Assembly (NCBI RefSeq): GCF_016811915.1
Contig: NZ_CP069127.1
Span: forward strand, 4,312,001 to 4,376,000
Length of the DNA stretch: 64,000 nt
Source of the DNA: Brevibacillus choshinensis
GTDB taxonomy: Bacteria > Bacillota > Bacilli > Brevibacillales > Brevibacillaceae
Direction: 5' to 3'
The notes under the pieces are model-generated. The model saw nothing but the letters and a program-made list of their open reading frames with translations. It was not told where the DNA came from and made no database searches. The number at the start of each line of letters is the position of its first letter. The stretch's first letter is position 1. Below are positions 8,347 through 17,256 of this stretch, piece by piece. The position numbers and the translations under genes were made by a program.

Positions 8347-8396
8347 TTCCTTTATCCTCCCTCTGCCGAGCAGACTGCCTTATCGACAGTCATCTC

Positions 8397-11300
8397 TTAA
8401 GTCACCAGCTCGTTTTCGAGCGGCTTTTTCTGCTTGCGTTTACGGTTTTTGAGCTTGCGTCCCAAATCATCGAACCAGGTGTAGACGACCGGAATGAGCA
8501 CAAGCGTGATCAGCGTGGAGAAAGACAGACCGAAAATCACGACAATCGCCATCGGAGCTTGCGACTCGTTCCCCTCTCCGCCGCCAAACGCGAGCGGCGT
8601 GATGGCGAGGATCGTCGCCAGCGATGTCATCAAAATCGGACGAAGCCGCAGGGGCCCAGCATGCAAAATGGCATCGTTGCGCTCCACACCCTTTTTGCGC
8701 AGCTGGTTGACGTAATCGATCAATACGATCGCGTTGTTCACGACGATCCCGATCAAGAGGATGTACCCGATCAGGGCCGGCACACTAAGCGGTTTTCCTG
8801 TCACCAAAAGTCCGACGACAACGCCGATAAAGGTAGGCGGGATGGAAAACATGATGATGAAAGGAGTAAACAGCGACTCGAATTGACTGGCCATGACCAT
8901 GTATACGAGAGCGATGGAAAGGATAATCGCAAGGCCGAGACTTCCGAACGATTCCATCATTTCCTTGCTCTGGCCGCCAAACTCGATGCTGTAGCCATCC
9001 GGCAATGTCAGTGCGTTTAGTCTCGCCTGAATATCGGTAGAGACGGAATTCAAGTCACGTCCCACGAACTCTCCGGATATTTTCACTTCCCGGGTCTGAT
9101 TGGACCGCGCAATGACCTGCGGCACTTCCTGGCTGACCACTTCGGCTACCGAGGAAAGAGCGATTTGCGCGCCGCTCGATGTCGATATGCGAAGCTGCTG
9201 CAAATAGGTGATGTCATCCTGATACTTTCGCGGCATCATGACGCGGATATCGATCTGATCGTCCCCTGTTTGAAAAGTCGTCATCGTCTGACCGTCAAAG
9301 GCGGTGCGCACACTTGCGAGGACCTGACTGGTCGTAAGTCCGTACAGACCGGCATTCGAAGCATGGACGAGCACCTGCAGCTCATGGTTTTTTTCCTCCA
9401 GGGAGGAAACGATGTTGCGCGTACCGTCGACCTGCTTCATTTCCCCCGCGATAATCGCGCTGATGTCTTCCAGTACGGCGAGGTCGTCTCCGCGCACCGT
9501 CACTTCCAATGGGGCTGTCATCGGGCCACCGGATTGATCCAGCTCCTTCACCTCGATCTCGGGACCTGAGATGTCGGCCAGCTGATTGCGCAGTTGTTCG
9601 ACGACCTGCTCTGTTGTCACATTGCGTTGCTCCTTTGGCACCAGAGAGACCTGAAGCTGTGCACGGTTGCTCGCACCCGTGGCGATGATCGATGGCCCTC
9701 CGGACGAGCCGATGGAGGTATATAATTGCTCGAGCTGCGGCAGCTCCTTGATCCGCGTCTCTACCTCTGCGACGACCTTCTCCGTTTCTCTCAGCAAAGT
9801 GCCATTCGGCATTTTGATGGATACGGAAATCTTGCCTTGCTCCAGCTTGGGAATAAATTCCGCACCGACCGCCCCCGACAGAAATACAGCTCCGACGAAC
9901 AAGGCGAGTGTTGCGGCCAAAACGGTTTTCCGATGCGTGATCGCCCAGCCGAGGAAGCGGCCGTAGCCGCGAGCCAGCTTGAAAAAGCCAATGTTGAACC
10001 AGATCATCGGATTGAATCCGCGGTAGCCCTTGCGCGTGTGCTCATCCATGTGCGGTGTCTTTTTCAGCCAGCGCGCACTCAGCATCGGCACCAGAGTCAG
10101 GGAAGCCAGCAACGCAGCGATGTGGGAATAGACGACCGTCAAGGCGAGTGGACCAAACAGCTCGGAGGCGAGCCCTTCGACAAAAACGATCGGAGCAAAC
10201 ACGGCGATCTGCGCCAAGGCGGAGGCCATTACGGCTGTACCCACTTCCTTTGAACCGAGCCGTGCCGCTTCCATCATGCTCTTTCCTTGCTCGCGATAAC
10301 GGAAGATGTTTTCGAGAATGACAACAGCAAAGTCTACGAGGGATCCGAGTCCGAGCGTCAAGCCGGATAGCGAAATGAGGTTGATCGTCTGTCCGGTAAA
10401 ATACATCAGACAGAAGGTGGCGATAACGGAGATGGGCAAAACGATCGCGATGATGATCATCGAGCGGAAGCTGTTCAGGAACAGGAACAGCACGAGGATG
10501 GAAAACAATCCGCCGACAAGCGCATGTTCTCCCACGGTGTAGATGGAATCCTTGATGAATTGGGACGAATCGAGAATGGTGGTGATTTTGACGTTTTTCG
10601 GCAAGGCATTTTGGAGCTGTGCAAGCTCTGCCTTCACTTCGTCAGCGACTTCGATTGTATTGCCGCCCGAAGCCTTTGTGACGCTGAGGCCAACACTCGT
10701 CTTACCGTCCAAATACGTTTTCTGGGTGATTTCCTTGTATGTATCCGTTATGGTCGCCAGATTTTTCAGCGCGATGGTGCCGCCTGCCAGCCGTATGGGA
10801 GTCTCCCCAATATCCTGGACACTGCTGTACTCTCCGTCCACCCGGATGGAAAGCTTGGTGTCCCCCTCGCGGACACTTCCCGATGTGCCGGAGATGTTGG
10901 TTGCTTGCAAGGCTTGCTGGACCTGCTCGAGACCGATGCCGTACGCCGCAATCCGGTCCGGATCCAGCACGACTTCGATCACTCTGTCCTCTCCGCCGGA
11001 CACGCCGACAGAGGCGATTCCGTCGATCCTCTCCAATCTGGGCTTGATCACGTCCTCAGCCAGAGACTTCAGCTTGGCGATTTCACTTTCCCCCGTGACA
11101 GACAACGTCATGATCGGCTCGCTGTTCGGATCGATTTTAATAATCCGGGGCGCGTTTGCATTGTCCGGCAGTCGTCCTCGCACCTGGTCTACTTTGTCTC
11201 TCATGTTCAAGGTAGCCTGGTCCATGTCCGTACCCCAGTTGAATTGCAGGATGACCTGCGAAGCGCCCTCCGCTGAGTTGGACATGATCTTGTCGACGCG

Positions 11301-11525
11301 CGCGACCGTTCCGAGCGCTTCCTCAATCGGCTTCGTCACGAGCTTTTCGACCTCTGCCGGCGTACTTCCTTCCACCGTCGTGACGACTACGGCGACCGGC
11401 AGATTCAGCTCAGGGTACAGCTCGACAGCCAGTTTGGGCAGGGAGACAAAGCCAAAGATGAGCAAAGCTATGGCCATCATGAAAATCGTGACAGGACGTT
11501 GAATCGAAAAACGTGAAAGGTTCAT
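8397..11525 (-). CDS. RND-family efflux pump (AcrB/SwrC-like)
   Basis: The 1042-residue length is normal for RND pumps. The N-terminus FSIQRPVTIFMMAIALLIFGFVSL is followed by two large extracytoplasmic loops and a second six-helix block. The repeated motifs ISLSGLTLGLGSLVDFAVVILENI and IGYILLIGIVVNNAIVLIDYVNQLR are present, with the acidic residue in the first helix cluster for proton coupling. SwrC-type pumps of Bacillus export surfactin and hydrophobic toxicants; the substrate here is unknown. Its ATG overlaps the MarR stop codon (ATGA), so the two are translationally coupled. Confidence 0.93.
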   Translation of the reverse strand: MNLSRFSIQRPVTIFMMAIALLIFGFVSLPKLAVELYPELNLPVAVVVTTVEGSTPAEVEKLVTKPIEEALGTVARVDKIMSNSAEGASQVILQFNWGTDMDQATLNMRDKVDQVRGRLPDNANAPRIIKIDPNSEPIMTLSVTGESEIAKLKSLAEDVIKPRLERIDGIASVGVSGGEDRVIEVVLDPDRIAAYGIGLEQVQQALQATNISGTSGSVREGDTKLSIRVDGEYSSVQDIGETPIRLAGGTIALKNLATITDTYKEITQKTYLDGKTSVGLSVTKASGGNTIEVADEVKAELAQLQNALPKNVKITTILDSSQFIKDSIYTVGEHALVGGLFSILVLFLFLNSFRSMIIIAIVLPISVIATFCLMYFTGQTINLISLSGLTLGLGSLVDFAVVILENIFRYREQGKSMMEAARLGSKEVGTAVMASALAQIAVFAPIVFVEGLASELFGPLALTVVYSHIAALLASLTLVPMLSARWLKKTPHMDEHTRKGYRGFNPMIWFNIGFFKLARGYGRFLGWAITHRKTVLAATLALFVGAVFLSGAVGAEFIPKLEQGKISVSIKMPNGTLLRETEKVVAEVETRIKELPQLEQLYTSIGSSGGPSIIATGASNRAQLQVSLVPKEQRNVTTEQVVEQLRNQLADISGPEIEVKELDQSGGPMTAPLEVTVRGDDLAVLEDISAIIAGEMKQVDGTRNIVSSLEEKNHELQVLVHASNAGLYGLTTSQVLASVRTAFDGQTMTTFQTGDDQIDIRVMMPRKYQDDITYLQQLRISTSSGAQIALSSVAEVVSQEVPQVIARSNQTREVKISGEFVGRDLNSVSTDIQARLNALTLPDGYSIEFGGQSKEMMESFGSLGLAIILSIALVYMVMASQFESLFTPFIIMFSIPPTFIGVVVGLLVTGKPLSVPALIGYILLIGIVVNNAIVLIDYVNQLRKKGVERNDAILHAGPLRLRPILMTSLATILAITPLAFGGGEGNESQAPMAIVVIFGLSFSTLITLVLIPVVYTWFDDLGRKLKNRKRKQKKPLENELVT

Positions 11526-11983
11526 CTCGCATCACTTCCTCCCTTTTTCGGAAACGACTGTTGCCGCGCTTCGAGATGTCTGGTCAAAAGCAGCAGGGAC
11601 GCTGACGCCCTCTCCACTTCTGACGCCGTCATGGATGCGAACAAATCAGGGAAATACTCATCTCGCATGAACGGAATCCGCTGCTGGATCGCCTCTACCG
11701 AATCGGCAAGCACGACCCAGACCATGCGCCTGTCACGGGTGTCGCGCGCACGCAGCACAAAGCCATTTCGCTCGAGCCGATCGACGATTCCGGACACCGT
11801 GCTGTAGGACAGATCGATCAAGCGACTGATTTCACCGATCGTCTTTTTCCCCTGCATCACCGGTCCCAGAACGAACATCTGCGGGACGGTCATCCCGCAT
11901 GCAGCCAGCTCCTGTGCGAGTAGATCCAGATACACTTTGTTCATGTACATCAGGTGCGTTGTCAGCAGCTTCTTGTCGTCCAT
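11522..11983 (-). CDS. MarR-family regulator of the RND operon
   Basis: The 153-residue winged-helix protein shows TIGEISRLIDLSYSTVSGIVDRLERNGFVLRARDTRDRRMVWVVLAD, a typical MarR recognition helix and wing. I place the start at the ATG at 11983, eight bases after GGAG; a GTG at 11992 is too close to that site. It leads the operon with the RND pump and adaptor. Two TTTC-N7-GAAA dyads just upstream are likely its operators, so autorepression relieved by a pump substrate is the expected mode. Confidence 0.88.
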   Translation of the reverse strand: MDDKKLLTTHLMYMNKVYLDLLAQELAACGMTVPQMFVLGPVMQGKKTIGEISRLIDLSYSTVSGIVDRLERNGFVLRARDTRDRRMVWVVLADSVEAIQQRIPFMRDEYFPDLFASMTASEVERASASLLLLTRHLEARQQSFPKKGGSDAR

Positions 11984-12000
11984 GGCATACACTCCAAATA

Positions 12001-12055
12001 ATTTCTCGTTGCGAAATAATTATGTCACGCTGGAATATTTCGCATCAAGAAATAT
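12001..12055. promoter_or_regulatory. Two MarR-type operator dyads
   Basis: Two inverted repeats with the same layout are seen: ATTTC-N7-GAAAT at 12001-12017 and ATATTTC-N7-GAAATAT at 12035-12055. They lie between the MarR start (11983, minus) and the divergent sigma-54 activator gene. Confidence 0.65.
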
Positions 12056-12135
12056 CGTTTGTGAAAAGCGACGCAAGTTTCGACAAGCGACTGGACAAGC
12101 GGCCCGCTCTCTTTCCCCCTCCGCTCCCCTTTTGC

Positions 12136-12144
12136 ATGCTATAA
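12136..12144 (+). promoter_or_regulatory. Extended -10 promoter of sigma-54 activator gene
   Basis: TGCTATAAT is a full extended -10 element 32 bp before the activator ATG. No good -35 is visible, as usual for this promoter class. Confidence 0.5.
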
Positions 12145-12175
12145 TAAAAAGTGACATCGTCACGGAGGACATGCC

Positions 12176-13879
12176 ATGACCACCATGCCTTTATCACTGA
12201 TTCTGATTGGATCCGCCCCCGAATTGCAGCGGACGCTTCTGGATTGGAAACAGCTCGGTGCCATCAACCTCATCGGAGTATGGGACCCGCATTCGCCCGA
12301 TGCCATTTCTTGTGAATCGCTGACTCCGAGTGCGGAACAACCCGTTGATCTGATCCTGGTGGCGAATAAAGAGAGGGAATATTTAGATAAAATCTCGGAT
12401 TTTCAGCAGGAGCGCACTCTTGTCATCGATTTCCACACCTTTTGGATCCTGGAGCTCCTCGTAGAAAAAACACTGGACCTTCAGGCTTTATCCAAAAGTG
12501 AGCAGCTTTTTCAAACGATATCGAAATACTCCCATGAAGGCATCCAGTTCGTAGATGCACAAGGAATCGTTCAGTATGTCAATCCTTCTTTCTCGAGAAT
12601 CACGAATGTTTCGCCGGAAGAGCGGATTGGAAAGAGCATTTTTGACGTGTCCCCCAATGGAGCACTCGCACAAGTGCTGAAAACGAGGGCCCCGGTCATT
12701 GGCTGGAAGTCTACGAGCCATGGATCGAATGTGGAAACCATCTCGAATGCTGCCCCCATAACGGTAGAGGGTGAATTTCGCGGTGCTGTCACGACCTTTC
12801 AAGACATTACCGAGATCAAGCATCTGTCCATGGAACTGCAGCAGCGGGATCTGGAAATTAGCTCGCTGCACGATCACCTGCGCCAGGTCCACATCCCCCG
12901 CTATACGTTTCAGGATATCATCGGGGAGAGCAAATCCATTCAACGGACGATCGAGATAGCCAAAAAGGCTGCACGCACACGCTCGACCGTCCTCATCACG
13001 GGCGAAAGCGGAACGGGCAAGGAACTGTTTGCTCATGCCATTCATGCCAGCAGCTCCTTTCATCAAAAACCGTTCGTCGCCGTCAATTGCGCAGCCATAC
13101 CCGCCTCCCTGCTCGAAAGCGAATTATTCGGCTATGAAAAAGGAGCCTTCACCCACGCGACCAAGCAAAAAATCGGAAAGATCGAGCTGGCAAACGAGGG
13201 TACCTTGTTTCTCGATGAAGTCGGGGATATGAGTCCCCAGCTGCAGGCGAAATTGCTGCGGGTGCTGCAGTCCAAGGAATTCGAGCGAGTCGGGGGACTT
13301 GCGACGATCAAAGTGAATGTACGTATCATTGCGGCTACGAATCACAATCTTCAACAATTGGTCGAGGAAGGAGCCTTTCGCGAGGATTTGTACTACAGAC
13401 TTCATGTCATCCGACTGGAGACTCCCCCGCTGCGCGATCGAATTGAGGACCTCCCTGCTCTCGTGCAGGCGTTGATGGAGAGAATCGGTAGTCGGCTCGG
13501 TCTTAGCCCCATGGCGTTGACAAACAAGGGGACCGGGCTGCTGTCGGATTATCACTGGCCGGGCAATATCCGGGAGCTGGAAAACGTCCTGGAGCGGCTC
13601 ATGAATGAAAGCACCTCCTCGGTCATTCCGGATTCGCTGGTCCGCATGCACATGAATAAACTCCTGGGCACTTTGAGCGCCTCCCATGCGGCAGGTCAGG
13701 CAGCTCTCTCCGGCACCGATATCCTCCCGCTGCGTGTCATGGAGCGCGAGCAAATCAACAGGGCGCTCTCCAAGTACGGCACCTCGCTTGCAGGCAAGAA
13801 AAAGGCGGCCAACAGCCTGGGCATATCCATCGCCACTCTCTACAACAAAATCAAGGAGTATCGCTTGCAGGAGGGATGA
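12176..13879 (+). CDS. PAS / AAA+ / Fis sigma-54 enhancer-binding activator
   Basis: The 567-residue protein has an uncharacterised N-terminal domain (1-100), a PAS domain (about 105-220, SHEGIQFVDAQGIVQYVNPSF), an AAA+ domain (about 245-465) and a Fis-type helix-turn-helix at the C-terminus. Walker A is GESGTGKE (276-283) and Walker B is GTLFLDEVGD. The sigma-54 contact loop reads GAFTHA (323-328) in place of the usual GAFTGA. The product should open sigma-54 promoters on sensing a small molecule through PAS or the N-terminal domain. The convergent operon at 13966-18426 has a consensus sigma-54 promoter with candidate enhancer dyads and is the obvious target. The ATG at 12176 follows GGAGGACATGCC. 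Confidence 0.93.
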   Translation: MTTMPLSLILIGSAPELQRTLLDWKQLGAINLIGVWDPHSPDAISCESLTPSAEQPVDLILVANKEREYLDKISDFQQERTLVIDFHTFWILELLVEKTLDLQALSKSEQLFQTISKYSHEGIQFVDAQGIVQYVNPSFSRITNVSPEERIGKSIFDVSPNGALAQVLKTRAPVIGWKSTSHGSNVETISNAAPITVEGEFRGAVTTFQDITEIKHLSMELQQRDLEISSLHDHLRQVHIPRYTFQDIIGESKSIQRTIEIAKKAARTRSTVLITGESGTGKELFAHAIHASSSFHQKPFVAVNCAAIPASLLESELFGYEKGAFTHATKQKIGKIELANEGTLFLDEVGDMSPQLQAKLLRVLQSKEFERVGGLATIKVNVRIIAATNHNLQQLVEEGAFREDLYYRLHVIRLETPPLRDRIEDLPALVQALMERIGSRLGLSPMALTNKGTGLLSDYHWPGNIRELENVLERLMNESTSSVIPDSLVRMHMNKLLGTLSASHAAGQAALSGTDILPLRVMEREQINRALSKYGTSLAGKKKAANSLGISIATLYNKIKEYRLQEG

Positions 13880-13908
13880 TTGACCATCGCAGCGATGAAA
13901 CGGTATGA

Positions 13909-13944
13909 AAAAAACGCTTGCCCCAAAGAGGACGAGCGTTTTTT
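13909..13944. terminator. Bidirectional terminator
   Basis: The hairpin AAAAACGCT ... AGCGTTTTTT lies between the convergent activator and symporter genes, with T-rich ends on both strands. Confidence 0.75.
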
Positions 13945-13965
13945 GCTTTCGTCTATTCCTGACAA

Positions 13966-15402
13966 TCAGAGAGCATGTGCATCCGCGGAGGGGTCCCGAT
14001 GGTGCTTGGTCGGCAGCACGAGCGAGACGAGGACGGTCAAAATCGTCGAGATCAGAATCCCCCACAGGATGCCGATAGCGACCGAGCAGATGGCGCCCGA
14101 TAACAGGCCCACCCGGGCTCCCCAGGCGGAAACTCCGCTGTTTTGCATGCCCATTTGGAACGCCTCCCGCCTCCGCCGCTTCCAGAGCAAGCCGACAAGC
14201 AGGACAGGAATCACACCGCCGCCTGCCATCGTGTACGCCATCGAGAAAAGACCGATGATGGAGGATGCCCAGAGCGCGGCAGCAACCGCAAACACGCCGA
14301 CCACCAGGACACACCACCGCGTGAACCTGACGTACTGCGCGTCTGTCTTCCCGGGAACATAAGGGATCACCAGATCGTTGATGATGACGACCGCCGCTGA
14401 GTGAAGGGTAGAAGCCGCGCTGGAAATCGCAGCCAAAAAGATCAGGGTAAAGAAGATGAGTGCTGCCGTGACGGTCATTTCTTCCATGATGAGCCAAGGC
14501 ATGGATTGATTTGGATCGAGGTTGGGATTTTGAATCTTGGAGACCAGTCCCGCTATCGTCGCCAGACAGGTGAACACGATGGCGACGATCCCGCTGTACA
14601 GCATGGCACGACTGGCTGCTTTTGGTTTATCGGCGGCAAAACAGCGCTGCCAGTATACCTGCGCTGCCAAGATCCCGAAGCACCCTGTGATGAACAAAGT
14701 CGCCACTTCCGTGAACGACATATGGAATTCGGCGAGATGGCCTGCCCCTATTTCGTTCAGCTTGGTTTGCAGGGTGGAAAAACTGAAGTCGATTTTGGCA
14801 AATACCTGTATGTAAAACCAAACCGCAAGCCCGATAATGAGCCCGCCCTGGATCAACTCCGTCCAGACAACGGAATAGATCCCCCCCACTGTCGTGTACA
14901 AAATGAAGACGACGGAAAAGACCAGAATCATGGCCAGTGGATTCGTCCCTGTAAAGGCAGCAAACAAGTCTCCCATTCCCTTGGCTTGACCACCGATCCA
15001 GGCGATCATGATGCTAGCGGTCAAAATACCGATCAACGCGCGGGAGAATTTGTCTCGCAAAAGCAGGTCATCCATCATTTCGGCGATGGAATGGTACGTG
15101 AATCTCGCAGCAAATCCGGCAAATACCAGCGCAAAGAGAATTTTGGCACCTTGCTCCCCAACGACAAACGGGATATTCGCGATGCCGATATCATAGCCCT
15201 TTGCCGCGTGCCCCACGAAGTTTCCCACACCCATGATCGTGGCGATGTCGGTGAAAAGAATCAGAAAGAATGGCAGCGTCCCTCCGGCGATCGCAAAATG
15301 CGCGAAACTGGTATCTGCCTTTTCTTTAAAACGAAACGACAGAATTAAGAAGAAGAGACACATGACAATGGTGATCATCCACGTCCACGTTGCCAAGCTC
15401 AT
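13966..15402 (-). CDS. Sodium:solute symporter (SSS family)
   Basis: The 478-residue integral membrane protein has about 13 hydrophobic helices. The SSS pattern is clear in the N-terminal third (FAIAGGTLPFFLILFTDIATIMGVGNFVGHAAKGYDIG; RDKFSRALIGILTASIMIAWIGGQAKGMGD). Relatives import proline, pantothenate, acetate or other organic solutes with Na+. It is the last gene of the sigma-54-controlled operon, so it probably brings in the substrate of the dehydrogenase encoded upstream. Confidence 0.88.
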   Translation of the reverse strand: MSLATWTWMITIVMCLFFLILSFRFKEKADTSFAHFAIAGGTLPFFLILFTDIATIMGVGNFVGHAAKGYDIGIANIPFVVGEQGAKILFALVFAGFAARFTYHSIAEMMDDLLLRDKFSRALIGILTASIMIAWIGGQAKGMGDLFAAFTGTNPLAMILVFSVVFILYTTVGGIYSVVWTELIQGGLIIGLAVWFYIQVFAKIDFSFSTLQTKLNEIGAGHLAEFHMSFTEVATLFITGCFGILAAQVYWQRCFAADKPKAASRAMLYSGIVAIVFTCLATIAGLVSKIQNPNLDPNQSMPWLIMEEMTVTAALIFFTLIFLAAISSAASTLHSAAVVIINDLVIPYVPGKTDAQYVRFTRWCVLVVGVFAVAAALWASSIIGLFSMAYTMAGGGVIPVLLVGLLWKRRRREAFQMGMQNSGVSAWGARVGLLSGAICSVAIGILWGILISTILTVLVSLVLPTKHHRDPSADAHAL

Positions 15403-15453
15403 TGCTTTTCCCCCTTTAGCTTTTTGCTGTCACTCCATCGCATCTCTCTTTCC

Positions 15454-15696
15454 TTACATGTCCCCAAGCAGGACGGGTCTGACGGGAGCCTGTGCTCGTT
15501 GGAGCGGAGCAGGCTGTCCGGTTTCACGTTCAATCAGCTCGTTGATCACTCGTTGACAGACCCGCCCTTGGCAATAGCCCATTCCTGCTCGATTTCGCTT
15601 TTTCACACCGGGCACGGCGCTTGCCCCTTCCAGAATCGAGGCCAGGATTTCGGAGTAACGCACTCCCTCGCAACGACAAATGATTACATCCTCCAA
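15454..15696 (-). CDS. BFD-like [2Fe-2S] protein (dehydrogenase small subunit)
   Basis: The 80-residue protein has the bacterioferritin-associated-ferredoxin-like cysteine layout: CRC at residues 8-10 and YCQGRVC about 30 residues later, four ligands for one [2Fe-2S] cluster. Such small proteins are subunits of HcnABC/OoxA-like dehydrogenases. The likely start is the TTG at 15696, ten bases after GGAGG; it overlaps the end of the alpha-subunit gene by 13 bases, indicating coupled translation. Confidence 0.82.
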   Translation of the reverse strand: MEDVIICRCEGVRYSEILASILEGASAVPGVKKRNRAGMGYCQGRVCQRVINELIERETGQPAPLQRAQAPVRPVLLGDM

Positions 15697-16922
15697 GCCT
15701 CGTCACCCTCCTTCGAAAGCCAGGCTTCCCGCCACAGCCTCTCCATTTTGGCGAGTCCTTGCTCGACATCCGGCAAAAATCGGATGGGTGACAGTGCCCT
15801 TGCTCGTTTGACCGCCTGAATGGCTTCCTCTTTTGGTAGCGTGGGCGATTTTCCCATTGCCTGGGCAATCGATACAGCAGCCAGCTTCCCCTGAGCCATC
15901 GCCACTTTCGCCCCCTCGATCCCCGTGATGTTCCCCGCCACGTACAGGCCATCTGCGGTGGTGCTCAGATCACTTCCGTACAGCGGAACCACGCCGCCCA
16001 GCTCAGGCACCTGCACAAGCGAGCATCCTGCCACTTGCGCCAGCTCGATGAGAGGATACAAGCCAGCAGAAAGACAGACGGCATCTACTTCGACTCTCTC
16101 CTCACGCCCTGTCGGCACGCCGTTTGCAGAAACGGATTGAAGAATGACTGCCTCGACAGATTCCTCGCCTTCGATTCTCGCCACAGCTTTACGGATGTCC
16201 ACCGGTATCCCCTCGATCTGGAGAAGCGGCCAGCGCAAAGCGTGAACAGCCATTTTGCCCAAACGCCCCCCAGCAAGCCGTCCCATCAGCCTTAGCAAGG
16301 GATTGGGTGCCAGATCCGCAGCCTTTGCCAGCTGAGACAGCGCATGGCTGGGGGAGGAGAGCTTTTCAGTCATCGGCGAACGAGGTGCCATGGCTACCCC
16401 AACGACGTTCACTCCCGCGTGCTTCATTTCCAAAGCTACGGATATCGCGAGCGGATCCACACCGACGACCATCACGCTTTTTCCGATAGCGACATGATGC
16501 AAATTCGTAAAAGTCTGCGCAGCACCTACACTGACGACGCCGGGAAGCGTCCAACCAGGCATCGGCAGCGCCCGCTCTGCTGCCCCTGTGGCCAAAAGCA
16601 CCGCCTTGGCGTGCACCGTTTTTTCGTCAGCCCCGCCCAGCTCGATTTTCCATCCAGGGCTGACCGACCATACCGTCACCCCGCATCGAATCTCTACCTG
16701 CCGTTTCCTCGCTTGCTCGACCAGCTCCAAAGCTAACTTCATGCCGTCCCATTCCCGCTCCGTTTCAGGTGCTTTGGGATCCTCATATCGCTGCCCCAAG
16801 AGACGACCGCCCGGCCGATAATATTCATCGAGAATGACGACAGATAGTCCGGATTCTGCCAATTCGATGGAAGCTGCCAGGCCAGCTGGACCTGATCCGA
16901 TGATCGCTACATCTACGTTCAT
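15684..16922 (-). CDS. FAD/NAD(P)-dependent oxidoreductase, HcnB/OoxA-like alpha subunit
   Basis: The 412-residue flavoprotein has an N-terminal FAD dinucleotide fold (VAIIGSGPAGLAASIELAESGLSVVILDE), an ATG motif (VLLATGAAERALPMPGW) and a second nucleotide site (VMVVGVDPLAISVALEMKHAG). The segment GLYVAGNITGIEGAKVAMAQGKLAA closes the FAD site. It resembles the B subunit of hydrogen cyanide synthase, opine oxidase and D-hydroxyproline dehydrogenase complexes. It starts three bases after the stop of the [2Fe-2S] subunit gene. Electron transfer between the substrate-oxidising flavoprotein and an acceptor is the inferred role. Confidence 0.88.
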   Translation of the reverse strand: MNVDVAIIGSGPAGLAASIELAESGLSVVILDEYYRPGGRLLGQRYEDPKAPETEREWDGMKLALELVEQARKRQVEIRCGVTVWSVSPGWKIELGGADEKTVHAKAVLLATGAAERALPMPGWTLPGVVSVGAAQTFTNLHHVAIGKSVMVVGVDPLAISVALEMKHAGVNVVGVAMAPRSPMTEKLSSPSHALSQLAKAADLAPNPLLRLMGRLAGGRLGKMAVHALRWPLLQIEGIPVDIRKAVARIEGEESVEAVILQSVSANGVPTGREERVEVDAVCLSAGLYPLIELAQVAGCSLVQVPELGGVVPLYGSDLSTTADGLYVAGNITGIEGAKVAMAQGKLAAVSIAQAMGKSPTLPKEEAIQAVKRARALSPIRFLPDVEQGLAKMERLWREAWLSKEGDEAWRM

Positions 16923-16925
16923 CTC

Positions 16926-17240
16926 TCACGCCCCCTCGATGTGCCAATCAGACGAAGATGAGACCGATGTTCCCCGGCTCAGTGGAGTCATGCAGGTGCG
17001 CACATTGGCAACCCCATCTACTTGGGCCCGGCATTCGTAGCAATGACCGATGCCGCAATAGACTCCTCGCGGCTGTGCAGTTGCCCCGCAGCTGCGAATC
17101 GTCTTGATTCCGCATGCCCACAAGGCTACTGCGATCGGTTCTCCCTCGTAACCCATCACTTGCTGTCCATTAAAAGTAAACGCGATTTGCTCCCGTTTTT
17201 CTGATGATTCTGCAACGGGGAGGCGAAAATTTGCCGCCAT
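16926..17240 (-). CDS. [2Fe-2S] ferredoxin-like subunit, HcnA-like
   Basis: The 104-residue protein has the plant-type ferredoxin cysteine pattern around IRSCGATAQPRGVYCGIGHCYECRAQVDG, followed by VRTC. This matches the small A subunit of HcnABC-like amine or imino-acid dehydrogenases. The start is the ATG at 17240, ten bases after AAGGAG; the frame continues open upstream to 17495, but that part overlaps the FAD oxidase gene and looks unreal. It sits between the two flavoprotein genes, the usual placing. Confidence 0.85.
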   Translation of the reverse strand: MAANFRLPVAESSEKREQIAFTFNGQQVMGYEGEPIAVALWACGIKTIRSCGATAQPRGVYCGIGHCYECRAQVDGVANVRTCMTPLSRGTSVSSSSDWHIEGA

Positions 17241-17256
17241 GATGAGCACTCTCCTT

